Shown in pieces: positions 52,805 through 61,256 of a DNA stretch of 64,000 bases. A program made the position numbers and the translations under genes. This stretch comes from Amycolatopsis umgeniensis (GTDB taxonomy: Bacteria; Actinomycetota; Actinomycetes; Mycobacteriales; Pseudonocardiaceae), in assembly GCF_014205155.1 (NCBI RefSeq), contig NZ_JACHMX010000001.1:7626001-7690000 (forward strand). Direction: 5' to 3'. Within the stretch, counting starts at the first letter, position 1, and each line of letters opens with the position of its first letter. The notes beneath the pieces were generated by a model. The model did no database searches, had not been told where the DNA came from, and saw only the letters and a program-made list of their open reading frames with translations.

Positions 52805-52868
52805 CGCGTTTAGTCCTCTGGTTGCGTTGATTGCGTGTGCATCTATCGCAATCAGAGGACTGAATGCG
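52805..52868. repeat. Family-C long palindrome, copy 2
   Basis: Two 22-nt arms pair fully, with three G-T wobbles, starting 3 bp after the whiA stop. An alternative inner hairpin, TGATTGCG with CGCAATCA, uses part of the right arm. Confidence 0.85.
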
Positions 52869-52911
52869 TGGCTGTTGCTTCGCGTGCCGGGTCGCCCCAC
52901 CGCCACCCTGA

Positions 52912-52966
52912 TGTCGCGAAAGCCACTTTCGAGACATCAGACGTCCCGAAAGTGGCTTTCGCGACA
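52912..52966. repeat. Family-B double hairpin, copy 2
   Basis: The arms TGTCGCGAAAGCCACTTTCG and CGAAAGTGGCTTTCGCGACA are exact complements around a 15-nt centre whose ends also pair. The same GCGAAAGCCACTTTCG core occurs in copy 1 at 46034. Confidence 0.85.
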
Positions 52967-53034
52967 CCCCGAAGCCACCACGCAAGCGAGCAACCTGGCA
53001 CGTTGCCTTACCCCTCGATAACCGTCCTTACCAC

Positions 53035-53988
53035 TCACGAGGTCTGTTCACCGAAGACCTTGCACGTCGCCGGGTCCCCGTTCAGCGCGGCGGTGGCCAA
53101 GAGGACGGCGCCCGCGGTCCAGGTGGTGCGCTCGTCGGGCCAGAACTCCTTGTCCGCGAACTGGTAGCCGGTCCAGTACGAGCCGTCTTCATGCCGTAGG
53201 CGCGCTATGCACTCGAGGAGTGCGGCGGCCCGCGTGCGGTCTCCGCGAACGGCGAGTGTCAGCGCGAGTTCGGCCGTCTCGCCGCCGGTGACCCAAGGCT
53301 CGTGATCGACACAGCGCACCCCCAAGCCAGGTTCGACGAACCGGTCCCAGCCGGTGTCGATCCGTTCCGTCGCGCTGGAACCGGTCAGGACAGAGCCCAG
53401 GACCGGGTAGTACCAGTCCATCGCGTGCGGTTTCGCCGTGAACAGGTGGGGCTGCTCGACCAGCGCCGTGCGGAGGCGCTTAGCCGAGGCCGCCCATCGC
53501 GGACGCGCCTGGCCGACCAGGGACGCGAGGCCGATCGCTTGCGTCAACGCGTGGTGGATACTGCTGCACCCGGCGACCAGGCGGACACCGGGATCGGTCC
53601 GCCAGGCGATGGCGCCGGACGGTTGCTGCCGTCGAACGATCGCATCGAGGGCACGGTCCACTGTGGGCCACAGGCGTTCCACGAACGAGTGGTCGCCGTT
53701 CGCCAGGAAGTGGTGTCGTACACCGACGGCAACGTAGGCCGTGAAGTTGGTGTCCATAGTGGACAGCGTGGCTTCGCCGTCGCGGTACTCGGCCGCCCAG
53801 GAGCCATCGGGCCGTTGGTTGCGAGCGAGCCAGTCGTAGGCGGCTTCGGCCTCCGCGTGCATCCCGGCGACGTCGAGGCCCATCGCGGCTTCGATGTGGT
53901 TCCACGGGTCGAGATGACCGTTCGCCTGCCAGGGGATCCCGCCGTCCGGTCGCTGCACGGCGGCGATCGTGGCCGCGGTGGCCTTCAC
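53035..53988 (-). CDS. Squalene-cyclase/prenyltransferase-fold protein
   Basis: This 317-residue protein has an alpha/alpha-toroid fold as in squalene-hopene cyclases and prenyltransferase beta subunits. Four QW-like repeats are visible (QRPDGGIPW, NQRPDGSWA, RQQPSGAIAW, HEDGSYW). It lacks the DxDD motif of squalene cyclases, so it is probably not a terpene cyclase. Homologues are often annotated prenyltransferase without evidence. It is the last gene of the caspase-GT4-methyltransferase operon; the GTG overlaps the methyltransferase stop as GTGA. A carbohydrate-lyase or glycan-binding role is equally possible. Confidence 0.8.
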   Translation of the reverse strand: MKATAATIAAVQRPDGGIPWQANGHLDPWNHIEAAMGLDVAGMHAEAEAAYDWLARNQRPDGSWAAEYRDGEATLSTMDTNFTAYVAVGVRHHFLANGDHSFVERLWPTVDRALDAIVRRQQPSGAIAWRTDPGVRLVAGCSSIHHALTQAIGLASLVGQARPRWAASAKRLRTALVEQPHLFTAKPHAMDWYYPVLGSVLTGSSATERIDTGWDRFVEPGLGVRCVDHEPWVTGGETAELALTLAVRGDRTRAAALLECIARLRHEDGSYWTGYQFADKEFWPDERTTWTAGAVLLATAALNGDPATCKVFGEQTS

Positions 53989-54692
53989 GATTTGCGGGCG
54001 TAGACGACGAGGCTCTTGCCGAGCACCGGGTTCAACACGCGTTCGGCGAATCTGACCGGACGCGGACCTCGCATGATGTCCCACACCAGGAATCGGTGGT
54101 AAAGCTCGCAAAACCGGTGATCCGTCTCGGGTCCGACCGCGCATTTCAGCCACCAGTAGGGCGAATGCAACGCGTGCGCGTGATGGCTGGACAAGGGGCG
54201 CAGCCCTGCTTCCCGTAGACGGCCGAAAAGCTCGCCGCGTCGGTAGATCCGGATGTGCCCGCCCTCGACAGCGTGGTACTCGTCGGAGAGCAGCCAGCAG
54301 ATCCTCTCCGGCCACCAGCGTGGCACGGTCGCGGCCATCAGGCCATCGGCTGCCAGCACCCGGCTCACCTCGGCGAGGACGACACGGTCGGCGTGGATGT
54401 GTTCGAGGGTCTCGGCCACGATCACCCGGGTGAAGGCGCCGTCCGGGAACGGAAGCCGGAGGGCATCCGCGCGGACGGCCGTCGCGGACGCCGAAGCGGG
54501 CGCCTCCCCGGCCTCGGCGATGCTGGAGAACCTGTCCCGCACGTGCTTCAGCGCGGTGTCGTCGAGGTCCGCGGCGACCACGTCCGCGCCGCGTTTGTAG
54601 GCCTCGTAGGCATGTCGCCCTTCTCCGCAGCCGAGGTCGAGGACTCGATCGCCGGGGCCGACGGGGAACCGGTCGAAGTCGACGGTCAGCAC
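53985..54692 (-). CDS. Class I SAM-dependent methyltransferase
   Basis: This 235-residue methyltransferase has the SAM motif VLDLGCGEGRHAYEAYKRG near residue 20, an acidic DLDDTAL loop, and the post-motif AETLEHIH typical of the Methyltransf_11 group. The GTG of VLTVDF was chosen: it overlaps the glycosyltransferase stop by 7 bp and gives a normal-length domain. The C-terminal 60 residues are aromatic- and arginine-rich, suggesting membrane or lipid contact. The target is unknown; a glycan or glycolipid is plausible from the adjacent GT4 gene. Confidence 0.88.
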   Translation of the reverse strand: MLTVDFDRFPVGPGDRVLDLGCGEGRHAYEAYKRGADVVAADLDDTALKHVRDRFSSIAEAGEAPASASATAVRADALRLPFPDGAFTRVIVAETLEHIHADRVVLAEVSRVLAADGLMAATVPRWWPERICWLLSDEYHAVEGGHIRIYRRGELFGRLREAGLRPLSSHHAHALHSPYWWLKCAVGPETDHRFCELYHRFLVWDIMRGPRPVRFAERVLNPVLGKSLVVYARKS

Positions 54693-55900
54693 TCGGTCCC
54701 CTCTCGTCCAAGAATCCGCCGGTAGTGGTCCATGGTCTGTTCGGCAGTCCGCCGCCAGCTCAGGGTCGCCGCCGCGGCAAGACTTCGCTCCGAGAGGTCG
54801 GCACGTCGTCGCACATCGCCGAGGAGTGAGTTGATCGCGTCCGCCAGGGCGCCGGGATCGCCGGGCGGCACCAGGACTCCGGCGTCCCCGACGACTTCGG
54901 GCAGCGCGCCCGCCGTCGTCGCCACCACGGGCGTCCCGCAGGCCATCGCTTCCGCCGCGGGCAACGAGAAACCTTCGAAGAGCGAGGGAACGCACACGAT
55001 CTCGGCCGAACAGAGAAGCTCCGCCAGGTTGACGTCCGACAGGCCGCTGACGAACCGCACGTTCGCGTCGGGGCCGAGGTTCATCAGTGCTCGTTCGGCA
55101 GGCCCGTCCGGTTTCGGCTTACCCACCACGACCAGTTCGCCGTCGATCTTCGCCCACGCGGTGAGCAGCATGTCGAGGCCCTTGAGCGGTTCGTCCGCGC
55201 TGGCCGTGGTGACGACTCTGCCGGGCACCCGTGCGATCTCGGGGCGGGGGTGGAAGACCCGCGTGTCGGCCGCGAGCGGTACGACCCGGATCCGGTGGTG
55301 GGGTACGCGCATTTCCCGGGTGATCGCCTCACGCGAGGCGTGGGAGACCGTGAGCGCGGGCAGCCGTCGAGCGACGCGGTGCTGCATGGACACGAAGCCG
55401 TACCATCGCTCGACCCGGTCCGCTTCCGGACCGGTGACCGTGGCGAGTTTCAGCTCGCGGTCCACCGCGATGGGATGGTGGATGGTCGCGATCGTCGGGA
55501 GTCCACAGTGGAGTGTTCCGTAGCCGAGCCCTTGATTGTCGTGCACGACGTCGAACTCACGCCGGCGTTTCGCGAGATGCCGGGCGGCGCGCAGGGAGAA
55601 CGCCAACGGCTCGGGAAAACCGCCGCGGCGCATACCGAGGAATTCCACCCAAGCGGGCAGGTCGCGCAACTCCGACAGCCTTGGGGTGCGGAACGGGTTC
55701 GGTTCGGCGAACAGATCCAGCCCCGGCAGCTTCGTCAGCCGCACACCGGCGTCGACCTCCGGGTAGGGCGGCCCGGCCAGCACTTCGACCCGGTGGCCCA
55801 GTCCGGCGAGCTCGCGGCTCAGATGCCGGATGTAGACGCCTTGCCCGCCGGAACGAGGGTTTCCCCGGTAGCTCAGCAGCGCGATCCGCAGGGAGCTCAC
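54686..55900 (-). CDS. GT4-family glycosyltransferase
   Basis: This 404-residue retaining glycosyltransferase has the GT-B fold. The N-terminal domain has SGGQGVYIRHLSREL; the C-terminal nucleotide-sugar domain has SLFEGFSLPAAEAMACGTPVV, the E-x7-E motif of family GT4, and an ASADEPLKGLDMLL acceptor-side segment. The start GTG overlaps the caspase gene stop by 4 bp, so it is translated directly after the caspase-NTPase-FHA protein. The donor and acceptor are unknown. One TCCACWGTGGA motif lies inside. Confidence 0.9.
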   Translation of the reverse strand: MSSLRIALLSYRGNPRSGGQGVYIRHLSRELAGLGHRVEVLAGPPYPEVDAGVRLTKLPGLDLFAEPNPFRTPRLSELRDLPAWVEFLGMRRGGFPEPLAFSLRAARHLAKRRREFDVVHDNQGLGYGTLHCGLPTIATIHHPIAVDRELKLATVTGPEADRVERWYGFVSMQHRVARRLPALTVSHASREAITREMRVPHHRIRVVPLAADTRVFHPRPEIARVPGRVVTTASADEPLKGLDMLLTAWAKIDGELVVVGKPKPDGPAERALMNLGPDANVRFVSGLSDVNLAELLCSAEIVCVPSLFEGFSLPAAEAMACGTPVVATTAGALPEVVGDAGVLVPPGDPGALADAINSLLGDVRRRADLSERSLAAAATLSWRRTAEQTMDHYRRILGREGTEC

Positions 55901-58239
55901 CACTCGTTCTCCGGAGTGGGCGGGGTCGTCCTCGCCACCCAAGTCTCGTACCAGGTCTTGCAGCGCACCGTGATCCGATGGGTCTCTCCGAGCTCCCGCT
56001 CCGCCCGCCGAGCCCACGCCGCCCAGTTTTCCCGGTTCTCCACCGGAATCCCGGACACGCGCCGCTCCACCGAGTTGAGCGCGTCCTCGTGCAGGCCCGC
56101 GAGCCACCGGAACTCGGCTTCGTTGGTGGCCGCGTACGCCTGTTCCAAGGTCGGCTCCTCGTCTCCGGACGGCGGTTCCACGTCCGAGGTCGCGTCCGCC
56201 AGCCGGGCGTGCAGGCGGGGCGTCACTTCGGGCGCGGGGCCGGTCCACAGCACGGTTTCGGTCGGCAGACCCGCTTGTGTGCGCCGGACCGCGGTGCGGA
56301 GACCGGCGAGGATGTCCCGAACGTGCACCGTTCTTTCCGGGCCGCCGCTCGCAGCGCTCGCCTTGGTCAGGATCGAGATCGGGATGGGGCCGCGGTCGGC
56401 CGCCAGGTGCAGCAGGTCCAGCAGGACCGCCCGCGCCGGACGGGGTGAGGGCAGCGCGCCGGTGTCCTCATCGGCCTCCGGCCATTTCTCCTCCTGGCCG
56501 ACGCTGATGAAGGTGGCCGTCGAGTCGCCGAGCCGGATCACGTCGCGATGCGCCAGTTCGGCGTTGAGGATTCGCCGTTTGTTGACGAAGGTGCCGTTGG
56601 CGGAATCGAGGTCGGTCAGCCACGCGGTCGTCCCGTCCCAGCGGATTTCGCAGTGCACGCGGGAAACGCGCGAATCGGCGAGCGGCAGGGTGGCGCGGCG
56701 GCTGCGGCCGAGCGTCGTGAATCCGTAGGAGAGTTCGTGGTGGACGGGAGCCCGGCCGGGGACGTCGAGGATCAGCGTCGCGGGGGTGAGTCTCGGTGAA
56801 GTCGGCGAGTCGCTTCCTCGCTGAGCTGGGACGTCGCGCGCCGGCCGGGGCGCGGGCTTGCCGGGCCGGTCCGCTGGCCGGATCACCGGATGCGTGACCC
56901 GCAAGGGGATCAGGCGCACCACGGTCGCGGACGGGAGGTTGTCCGGTGTCCGCGTCGCCACCACCGTCTTGACCCACGACAACTCCGGATCGGTGGACAG
57001 GTTCCGCAGGAGGCCGGTCACACGGGAGGTGACGTCGGGGTCTAGATCGTCCAGGCCGTCCATCGCGATCCGCACCGGGCTGTTCGTCCACTGTGGAGTG
57101 ACTGTCCGCAGCGGGCCGAGGATCGCCAGATCGAAAGCGCTTGCGCCGCTCCGTGCGCTGTCATCGAGAGTGCTCAGGAAGGCCTCGCGGGACTCGGCGA
57201 ACCACGGGACCGTGTGCTGGAGCTGGCGGGCCAGTTCCCGTGCGATCTGTTCCGCCGTCTGCCCGCGGGCGGCGAACAGCACGGCGTGCAGGAAGTCCGG
57301 CGGGACATAGGATCCCGCCACCGACGGGCGGGCGAGCGCGGCCAGCATGGCCGATTTGCCGGAGTCGGCCTCCCCGGCGATCGCGACCAGGCGGGCCCCG
57401 GTGAGCAGATGCCCGACAGTCTCGCCGAGTTCCGGCTTCTGCTTGTAGTTCGCTGTCAGCCGTTCGATGTCCGGGGCCGCGGGATTGCCTGCCAGCGGCG
57501 AATGGCGCCACGCGGGGGAGGCGTTGAGCGCGAGCCACAGCCCCTGATCGGCGCCGATCACCTCGCGGGTGCCGTCGAAACCGAGATGGACGGCGGTCTG
57601 CGCCGGGCACAAGCCGGTGATGACCCGTTTGAGATCCGCGCAGCGGACGTGCTCGCCGAAACTCCGGTGCCCCGAACGCAGCACGGTGACCAGCGACCGG
57701 CTGAAGCAGCCGTTGGCGGCGACGCGGTCGTCGGACGCCGTCAGCAGGTCGAACCGCCGTCCGGCCTCGCCGACGATCCGCAGCCAGCGCCTGCCCGCCT
57801 GGACGGCGCCGATTCCCGCGTGGCAGGTGTCGAGCAGGATGACCAGACCGTCGAGCGTGGAGTAGCGGCCGAGGAGCTCCTTGATCCGCTGGGCGAACAG
57901 GAACGACTTCCGGCTGTCCACCGGCAGGCTGGTTTCCTTGGTGAGGAAGTAGAAGTCGTCGTCGGCGTATTCGCCGTGCCCGACGAGCGAAAGGAAAAGT
58001 GTCGCCTCGTCTTCGGCCGCGCGCTCGAACGCCTCGGCCAGCGCGTCGTCGAGTTCGACCATCGTCGGGTCGATGAGCAGGTCGCGGCCGTCCGCGAGCG
58101 CGGGGACACAGCCGCCGATGCCGGGATCCCGCAACGCCGCCGAGACTTCGTGGCCGACGTCGGGAAGGAACGAAAGCAAGTTCAACGAATCGCATTGCGA
58201 CGCGACGACCAACGATCTCCGCTCTCCCACGGAGATCAC
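55897..58239 (-). CDS. Caspase-like protease fused to P-loop NTPase and FHA domain
   Basis: This 780-residue protein has four parts. Residues about 5-230 form a caspase-like C14 domain with the His-Cys dyad intact: His88 in SLVGHGE and Cys139 in LLDTCHAG. Residues about 270-450 form a P-loop NTPase with Walker A GEADSGKS (289-296) and Walker B IAMDGLDDLD (391-400), most like STAND/NACHT-type ATPases. Residues about 487-580 form an FHA domain (TLGRSRRATLPL, SRVSRVHCEI, DSANGTFVN), which binds phosphothreonine. The C-terminal 180 residues contain a single TPR-like helical pair. It leads an operon with GT4, methyltransferase and cyclase-fold genes. Architecture suggests regulated proteolysis on a phospho-signal, perhaps in conflict or cell death. 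Confidence 0.85.
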   Translation of the reverse strand: MISVGERRSLVVASQCDSLNLLSFLPDVGHEVSAALRDPGIGGCVPALADGRDLLIDPTMVELDDALAEAFERAAEDEATLFLSLVGHGEYADDDFYFLTKETSLPVDSRKSFLFAQRIKELLGRYSTLDGLVILLDTCHAGIGAVQAGRRWLRIVGEAGRRFDLLTASDDRVAANGCFSRSLVTVLRSGHRSFGEHVRCADLKRVITGLCPAQTAVHLGFDGTREVIGADQGLWLALNASPAWRHSPLAGNPAAPDIERLTANYKQKPELGETVGHLLTGARLVAIAGEADSGKSAMLAALARPSVAGSYVPPDFLHAVLFAARGQTAEQIARELARQLQHTVPWFAESREAFLSTLDDSARSGASAFDLAILGPLRTVTPQWTNSPVRIAMDGLDDLDPDVTSRVTGLLRNLSTDPELSWVKTVVATRTPDNLPSATVVRLIPLRVTHPVIRPADRPGKPAPRPARDVPAQRGSDSPTSPRLTPATLILDVPGRAPVHHELSYGFTTLGRSRRATLPLADSRVSRVHCEIRWDGTTAWLTDLDSANGTFVNKRRILNAELAHRDVIRLGDSTATFISVGQEEKWPEADEDTGALPSPRPARAVLLDLLHLAADRGPIPISILTKASAASGGPERTVHVRDILAGLRTAVRRTQAGLPTETVLWTGPAPEVTPRLHARLADATSDVEPPSGDEEPTLEQAYAATNEAEFRWLAGLHEDALNSVERRVSGIPVENRENWAAWARRAERELGETHRITVRCKTWYETWVARTTPPTPENEW

Positions 58240-58276
58240 TTTGTCTCATCGGCGGTGCACCGGCAAGCACTTCGAC

Positions 58277-58282
58277 GATACT
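58277..58282 (+). promoter_or_regulatory. -10 hexamer, leaderless promoter of the alpha/beta hydrolase
   Basis: GATACT lies exactly 7 nt before the ATG. The whole divergent promoter region shared with the caspase operon is only 50 bp. Confidence 0.4.
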
Positions 58283-58289
58283 GTGCGCC

Positions 58290-59198
58290 ATGGCTCGGAT
58301 CGTTCTGGTGCACGGCATCGCCCAGGAACAGAAGTCCGCGGACACCCTCGAGGCGGAATGGCTGCCGAGTCTCGCCGGCGGGATCCGGCTCGCGGGCGAT
58401 CCCGCGCTGGCCGACGCCCTGTGGCGCGACGCCCGGCCCGGCGATGCGCGGATGGCCTTTTACGGCGACCTCTTCCTCCGCGACGGGCAGCAAGGCGGCA
58501 TGGACGAACTGACCGCCGACGAGTGGTGGCTCGCCGAAGCGCTGGCGGCGGAATGGCTCCGGAACGCGGCTTCACGGTCTTCGCGCGAAAGCGAGCGGAA
58601 CCTGGCGCGGGCCGATCTGGCCCACCTCGGCGGTGCGTCCGAGGAGTACCAAGGTGTGCGCGCGGCGGCCCGCCCGGTGCTGAACGCGCTGGTCCGGCTG
58701 CGGCCGTTCGCGAGGCTCGGGGTGGCGTTCGCCGAACGCGTGGTGGTCAAGGCGCTCAAGCAGGTCACGCTGTACCTCACCGACGAGACGATCAGGAAAC
58801 GCGTCCAGGACCGCGTCGCCGAGCACATCGGGCCGGAGACCGAGGCGATCATCGGGCATTCGCTCGGTTCCGTCGTCGCCTACGAAGCCGCCCATCTGCA
58901 CGGCCGTCCGCTGCCTTTGCTGCTCACCCTTGGCTCGCCGCTGGGCCTGCGCACGGTGGTCTACGAGCGAACCCGCCCGCAGCCACCGTCCGTCCCGCCC
59001 GGTGTCGCGCGCTGGGTGAACCTGGCCGACCGGGACGATCTCGTCGCCGCGAAGCCGGACCTCGGCGAGATGTTCCCCGGCGCGGACGGCGTCCTCGACA
59101 GCGGCTACACGGTCGACAACGGGGCGAAACCGCATGAGGCGGCGTTCTACCTGGCCAAACGCCGGACCGGCGAAGTCCTTTCCGCGGCACTGGGCTAG
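58290..59198 (+). CDS. Alpha/beta hydrolase (GHSLGS type) divergent from the caspase gene
   Basis: This 302-residue protein has an alpha/beta hydrolase fold with a helical insert. The N-terminal RIVLVHGIAQE carries the oxyanion region, Ser191 is the nucleophile in IIGHSLGSVVAYEA, an aspartate near 248-250 (ADRDD) and His282 (KPHEAAF) complete a likely triad. No signal peptide is present, so it acts inside the cell, perhaps as a lipase or esterase. Similar hydrolases occur as effectors beside caspases and NTPases in actinobacterial conflict loci (recollection, not searched). The stop overlaps the convergent desaturase gene. Confidence 0.82.
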   Translation: MARIVLVHGIAQEQKSADTLEAEWLPSLAGGIRLAGDPALADALWRDARPGDARMAFYGDLFLRDGQQGGMDELTADEWWLAEALAAEWLRNAASRSSRESERNLARADLAHLGGASEEYQGVRAAARPVLNALVRLRPFARLGVAFAERVVVKALKQVTLYLTDETIRKRVQDRVAEHIGPETEAIIGHSLGSVVAYEAAHLHGRPLPLLLTLGSPLGLRTVVYERTRPQPPSVPPGVARWVNLADRDDLVAAKPDLGEMFPGADGVLDSGYTVDNGAKPHEAAFYLAKRRTGEVLSAALG

Positions 59199-60064
59199 AC
59201 GCTGACCGCCCTGACCTCCGCGGGCTGCCAGCCCGGCGGGCCGAACACGTAGCCGAGTTTGTCCCGCCAAGACCCGGCCGCGCGGACGTCGCGCAGGATC
59301 GACCCGTACTCGTGGAAGCCGACCTTGAGCAGGTTGTGGGACTCGACGTTCTTGGTCAGCCCGTAGGTCGGCCGCTTGCCCTCGGGTACGAAACTGCCGA
59401 ACAGCCGGTCCCAGATGATCAGGATGCCGCCGTAGTTCGCGTCCAGGTACTCCTTGTCGCTGCCGTGGTGCACACGATGGTGTGAAGGCGTGTTGAACAC
59501 GTACTCGAACCAGCGCGGCAGCTTCCGGATCTTCTCGGTGTGCACGAAGAACTGGTAGACGAGGTCGATCGACAGACCGGTCAGGATCATCCACGGCGGG
59601 ATGCCGGCGAAGGCCAGGATCGACCAGAACGGCAGCTGGAAGTACGGGGTCCACTTCTGCCGCAGCGCCGTGGAGAAGTTGTAGTGCTCACTCGAATGGT
59701 GGACCTGGTGGCCCGCCCACATGATCCGGACGCGATGGCTCGCCCGGTGGTAGGCGTAGAAGACGATCTCCTGGCCCAGCAGCATGAGGACCCAGGTCCA
59801 CCAGTCGTGCGGGCTGAACTTCACCGGCGCCAGTTCGTAGAGCGCGGCGAAGACGAACAGCATCGCGATGCGGAAGACGCCGTTGATCACGACCGCCACC
59901 GCGCCCATGGACATGCTGGTCCTGGTGTCCTTGACGCTGTAGCCGATGACGTTGTCGTCGTGGCCCAGCACGTGCAGCGCGAGGATCTCGATCGCGACGA
60001 ACAGCAGGAACACCGGTGTCGCCATCAGTACCGGGTCACTCAGATGGACAAGGAAATCCGCCAC
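59195..60064 (-). CDS. Sterol desaturase / fatty acid hydroxylase family membrane protein
   Basis: This 289-residue di-iron membrane enzyme has the three histidine motifs of the superfamily: YHRASH, HQVHHSS and HHRVHHG. Four to five hydrophobic helices surround them. Members hydroxylate or desaturate sterols, carotenoids or alkyl lipids; the substrate is not evident. GAAGAGG lies 5 nt before the GTG start. It is divergent from a TetR-family gene, with TTACC/GGTAA operator repeats between them, so the regulator probably represses it. It ends tail-to-tail with the alpha/beta hydrolase, sharing three bases. Confidence 0.88.
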   Translation of the reverse strand: MADFLVHLSDPVLMATPVFLLFVAIEILALHVLGHDDNVIGYSVKDTRTSMSMGAVAVVINGVFRIAMLFVFAALYELAPVKFSPHDWWTWVLMLLGQEIVFYAYHRASHRVRIMWAGHQVHHSSEHYNFSTALRQKWTPYFQLPFWSILAFAGIPPWMILTGLSIDLVYQFFVHTEKIRKLPRWFEYVFNTPSHHRVHHGSDKEYLDANYGGILIIWDRLFGSFVPEGKRPTYGLTKNVESHNLLKVGFHEYGSILRDVRAAGSWRDKLGYVFGPPGWQPAEVRAVSV

Positions 60065-60108
60065 CGCACCGCACCTCTTCCCGTCTCGCCGTCGAGATCT
60101 GACCTTGA

Positions 60109-60143
60109 GGTAACTTACCCTAGGGTCATTTACCTCAGGGTAA
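60109..60143. promoter_or_regulatory. TetR-type operator array with TTACC/GGTAA repeats
   Basis: GGTAACTTACC (60109-60119) and TTACCTCAGGGTAA (60130-60143) are two perfect inverted repeats of the same half site, separated by CTAGGGTCAT. The second overlaps the -10 hexamer of the TetR gene; the first is about 45 bp from the desaturase start. Confidence 0.7.
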
Positions 60144-60146
60144 GAT
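60141..60146 (+). promoter_or_regulatory. -10 hexamer, leaderless promoter of the TetR gene
   Basis: TAAGAT lies exactly 7 nt before the GTG and overlaps the operator half site, as expected for autorepression. Confidence 0.55.
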
Positions 60147-60153
60147 AACCGCC

Positions 60154-60765
60154 GTGACAGAAGCAAGGGCCGTCGGCACGAAGGGCATGCCCCGCGAAGA
60201 GCGGGAGACGCTGATCGTGCGCGCCGGGACGGAGGAGTTCGGCAAGAACGGGTACGCCGGGGCGTCGATGGTGGAGATCGCCCGCCGGGTCGGTGTCACG
60301 AAACCCTTGCTGTACCAGTACTTCGGTTCGAAGGACGGGCTGTATCTCGCATGCCTGCACCGGGCGGGGGACAGGCTGACCGAAGGGGTCGCCGAGACGA
60401 TGGCGGCGGAGGGCGAGCCGCCCGAGCGGATGCCGCTCGCGGTGCTCTCGGCCATCTTCCAGACGTTCGACAACGACCGGTACGCGTGGAAGCTGCTTCG
60501 CGACCCAACGGTGCCCTCGACCGGCGAGATCGCCGGCGTCGCCGTCGACTACCGGTTCCGGCTCGACGGGTTCGCGCTGATCGGCGCCGCCCAGCTGATG
60601 CACTCGCGTGGCCTGGACGACGAACGCGACATCGAGGCGATCGCCCAGGTGTGGACCGGGGTGGTCGACTCCCTGATCAGCTGGTGGATCGACCAGCCGG
60701 ATCAGGACGCCGCGGCGATGACCGAGCGGTGTTCGCGGATCATGCGGAACCTGTTCGGCTGGTGA
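60154..60765 (+). CDS. TetR-family transcriptional regulator
   Basis: This 203-residue repressor has a typical N-terminal helix-turn-helix (about residues 20-65: TLIVRAGTEEFGKNGYAG, MVEIARRVGVTKPLLYQYFGSKD) and a ligand-binding domain. It is divergent from the sterol-desaturase-like gene and has a palindromic operator array in its promoter, so it probably represses both genes and is released by a lipid-like ligand. The GTG start has no ribosome site and a -10 hexamer 7 nt upstream. Its last 26 bp overlap the convergent NUDIX gene. Confidence 0.92.
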   Translation: MTEARAVGTKGMPREERETLIVRAGTEEFGKNGYAGASMVEIARRVGVTKPLLYQYFGSKDGLYLACLHRAGDRLTEGVAETMAAEGEPPERMPLAVLSAIFQTFDNDRYAWKLLRDPTVPSTGEIAGVAVDYRFRLDGFALIGAAQLMHSRGLDDERDIEAIAQVWTGVVDSLISWWIDQPDQDAAAMTERCSRIMRNLFGW

Positions 60766-61249
60766 GCGCCGTGGCCGCGGCCTCGCAGTCGGCGAAGGCG
60801 AGCGGCGGGCGGTCGTCGAGCGGGAACCAGGCGTACTCGGAATTCTCTTCCGACAGCACGATTTCCGCGTCCGGCGGGAGTTCGCAGGTGAAGGCGAGCC
60901 CGATCGTCTTCAGGCCGGTGTCACCGTAGATCGACGAGTACGATCCGGCGAACCGGAGGTTCACGAGTTCGCAGCCGATCTCTTCGAGCCCTTCGCGGAC
61001 CAGGTTCTCCTCGGCGCTCTCGGCTCCGGAAAGGAATCCGCCGACGGTGTCCCAGCTGCCCTTCCGGGGCTCGTGTGCCCGGCGCAGCAACAGCATCCGG
61101 TCGCCGTCGAGGATGAGCCCGACCGTGGTCGGCAGCGGGTTGTCGTATTTGGTGAAGCCGCAAGCGGGGCACTCGACATGGGCTTCCTCGCCGTCGCCGG
61201 CGAGCCGTGTCCGGTCGCCGCAGCGAGGGCAGAACGTCCAGTCCTTCAC
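60740..61249 (-). CDS. NUDIX hydrolase with N-terminal zinc ribbon
   Basis: This 169-residue protein begins with a zinc ribbon (FCPRCG and CPACG) like NudC-type pyrophosphatases, followed by a NUDIX domain. The NUDIX box GFLSGAESAEENLVREGLEE-IG matches the consensus GX5EX7REUXEEXGU. It may hydrolyse NADH, nucleotide sugars or capped RNA; the NudC-specific motif after the box is not clear, so it is not named nudC. The start was set at the GTG of VKDWTFCPRC, with TAGGCT 7 nt upstream on this strand. Confidence 0.9.
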   Translation of the reverse strand: MKDWTFCPRCGDRTRLAGDGEEAHVECPACGFTKYDNPLPTTVGLILDGDRMLLLRRAHEPRKGSWDTVGGFLSGAESAEENLVREGLEEIGCELVNLRFAGSYSSIYGDTGLKTIGLAFTCELPPDAEIVLSEENSEYAWFPLDDRPPLAFADCEAAATALTSRTGSA

Positions 61250-61256
61250 CGGTCGA

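Noticed and set aside
53035..53988. Terpene (squalene-hopene) cyclase gene
   Set aside because: QW-like repeats are present, but the protein is half the usual length and lacks the DxDD catalytic motif, and no isoprenoid genes are adjacent.
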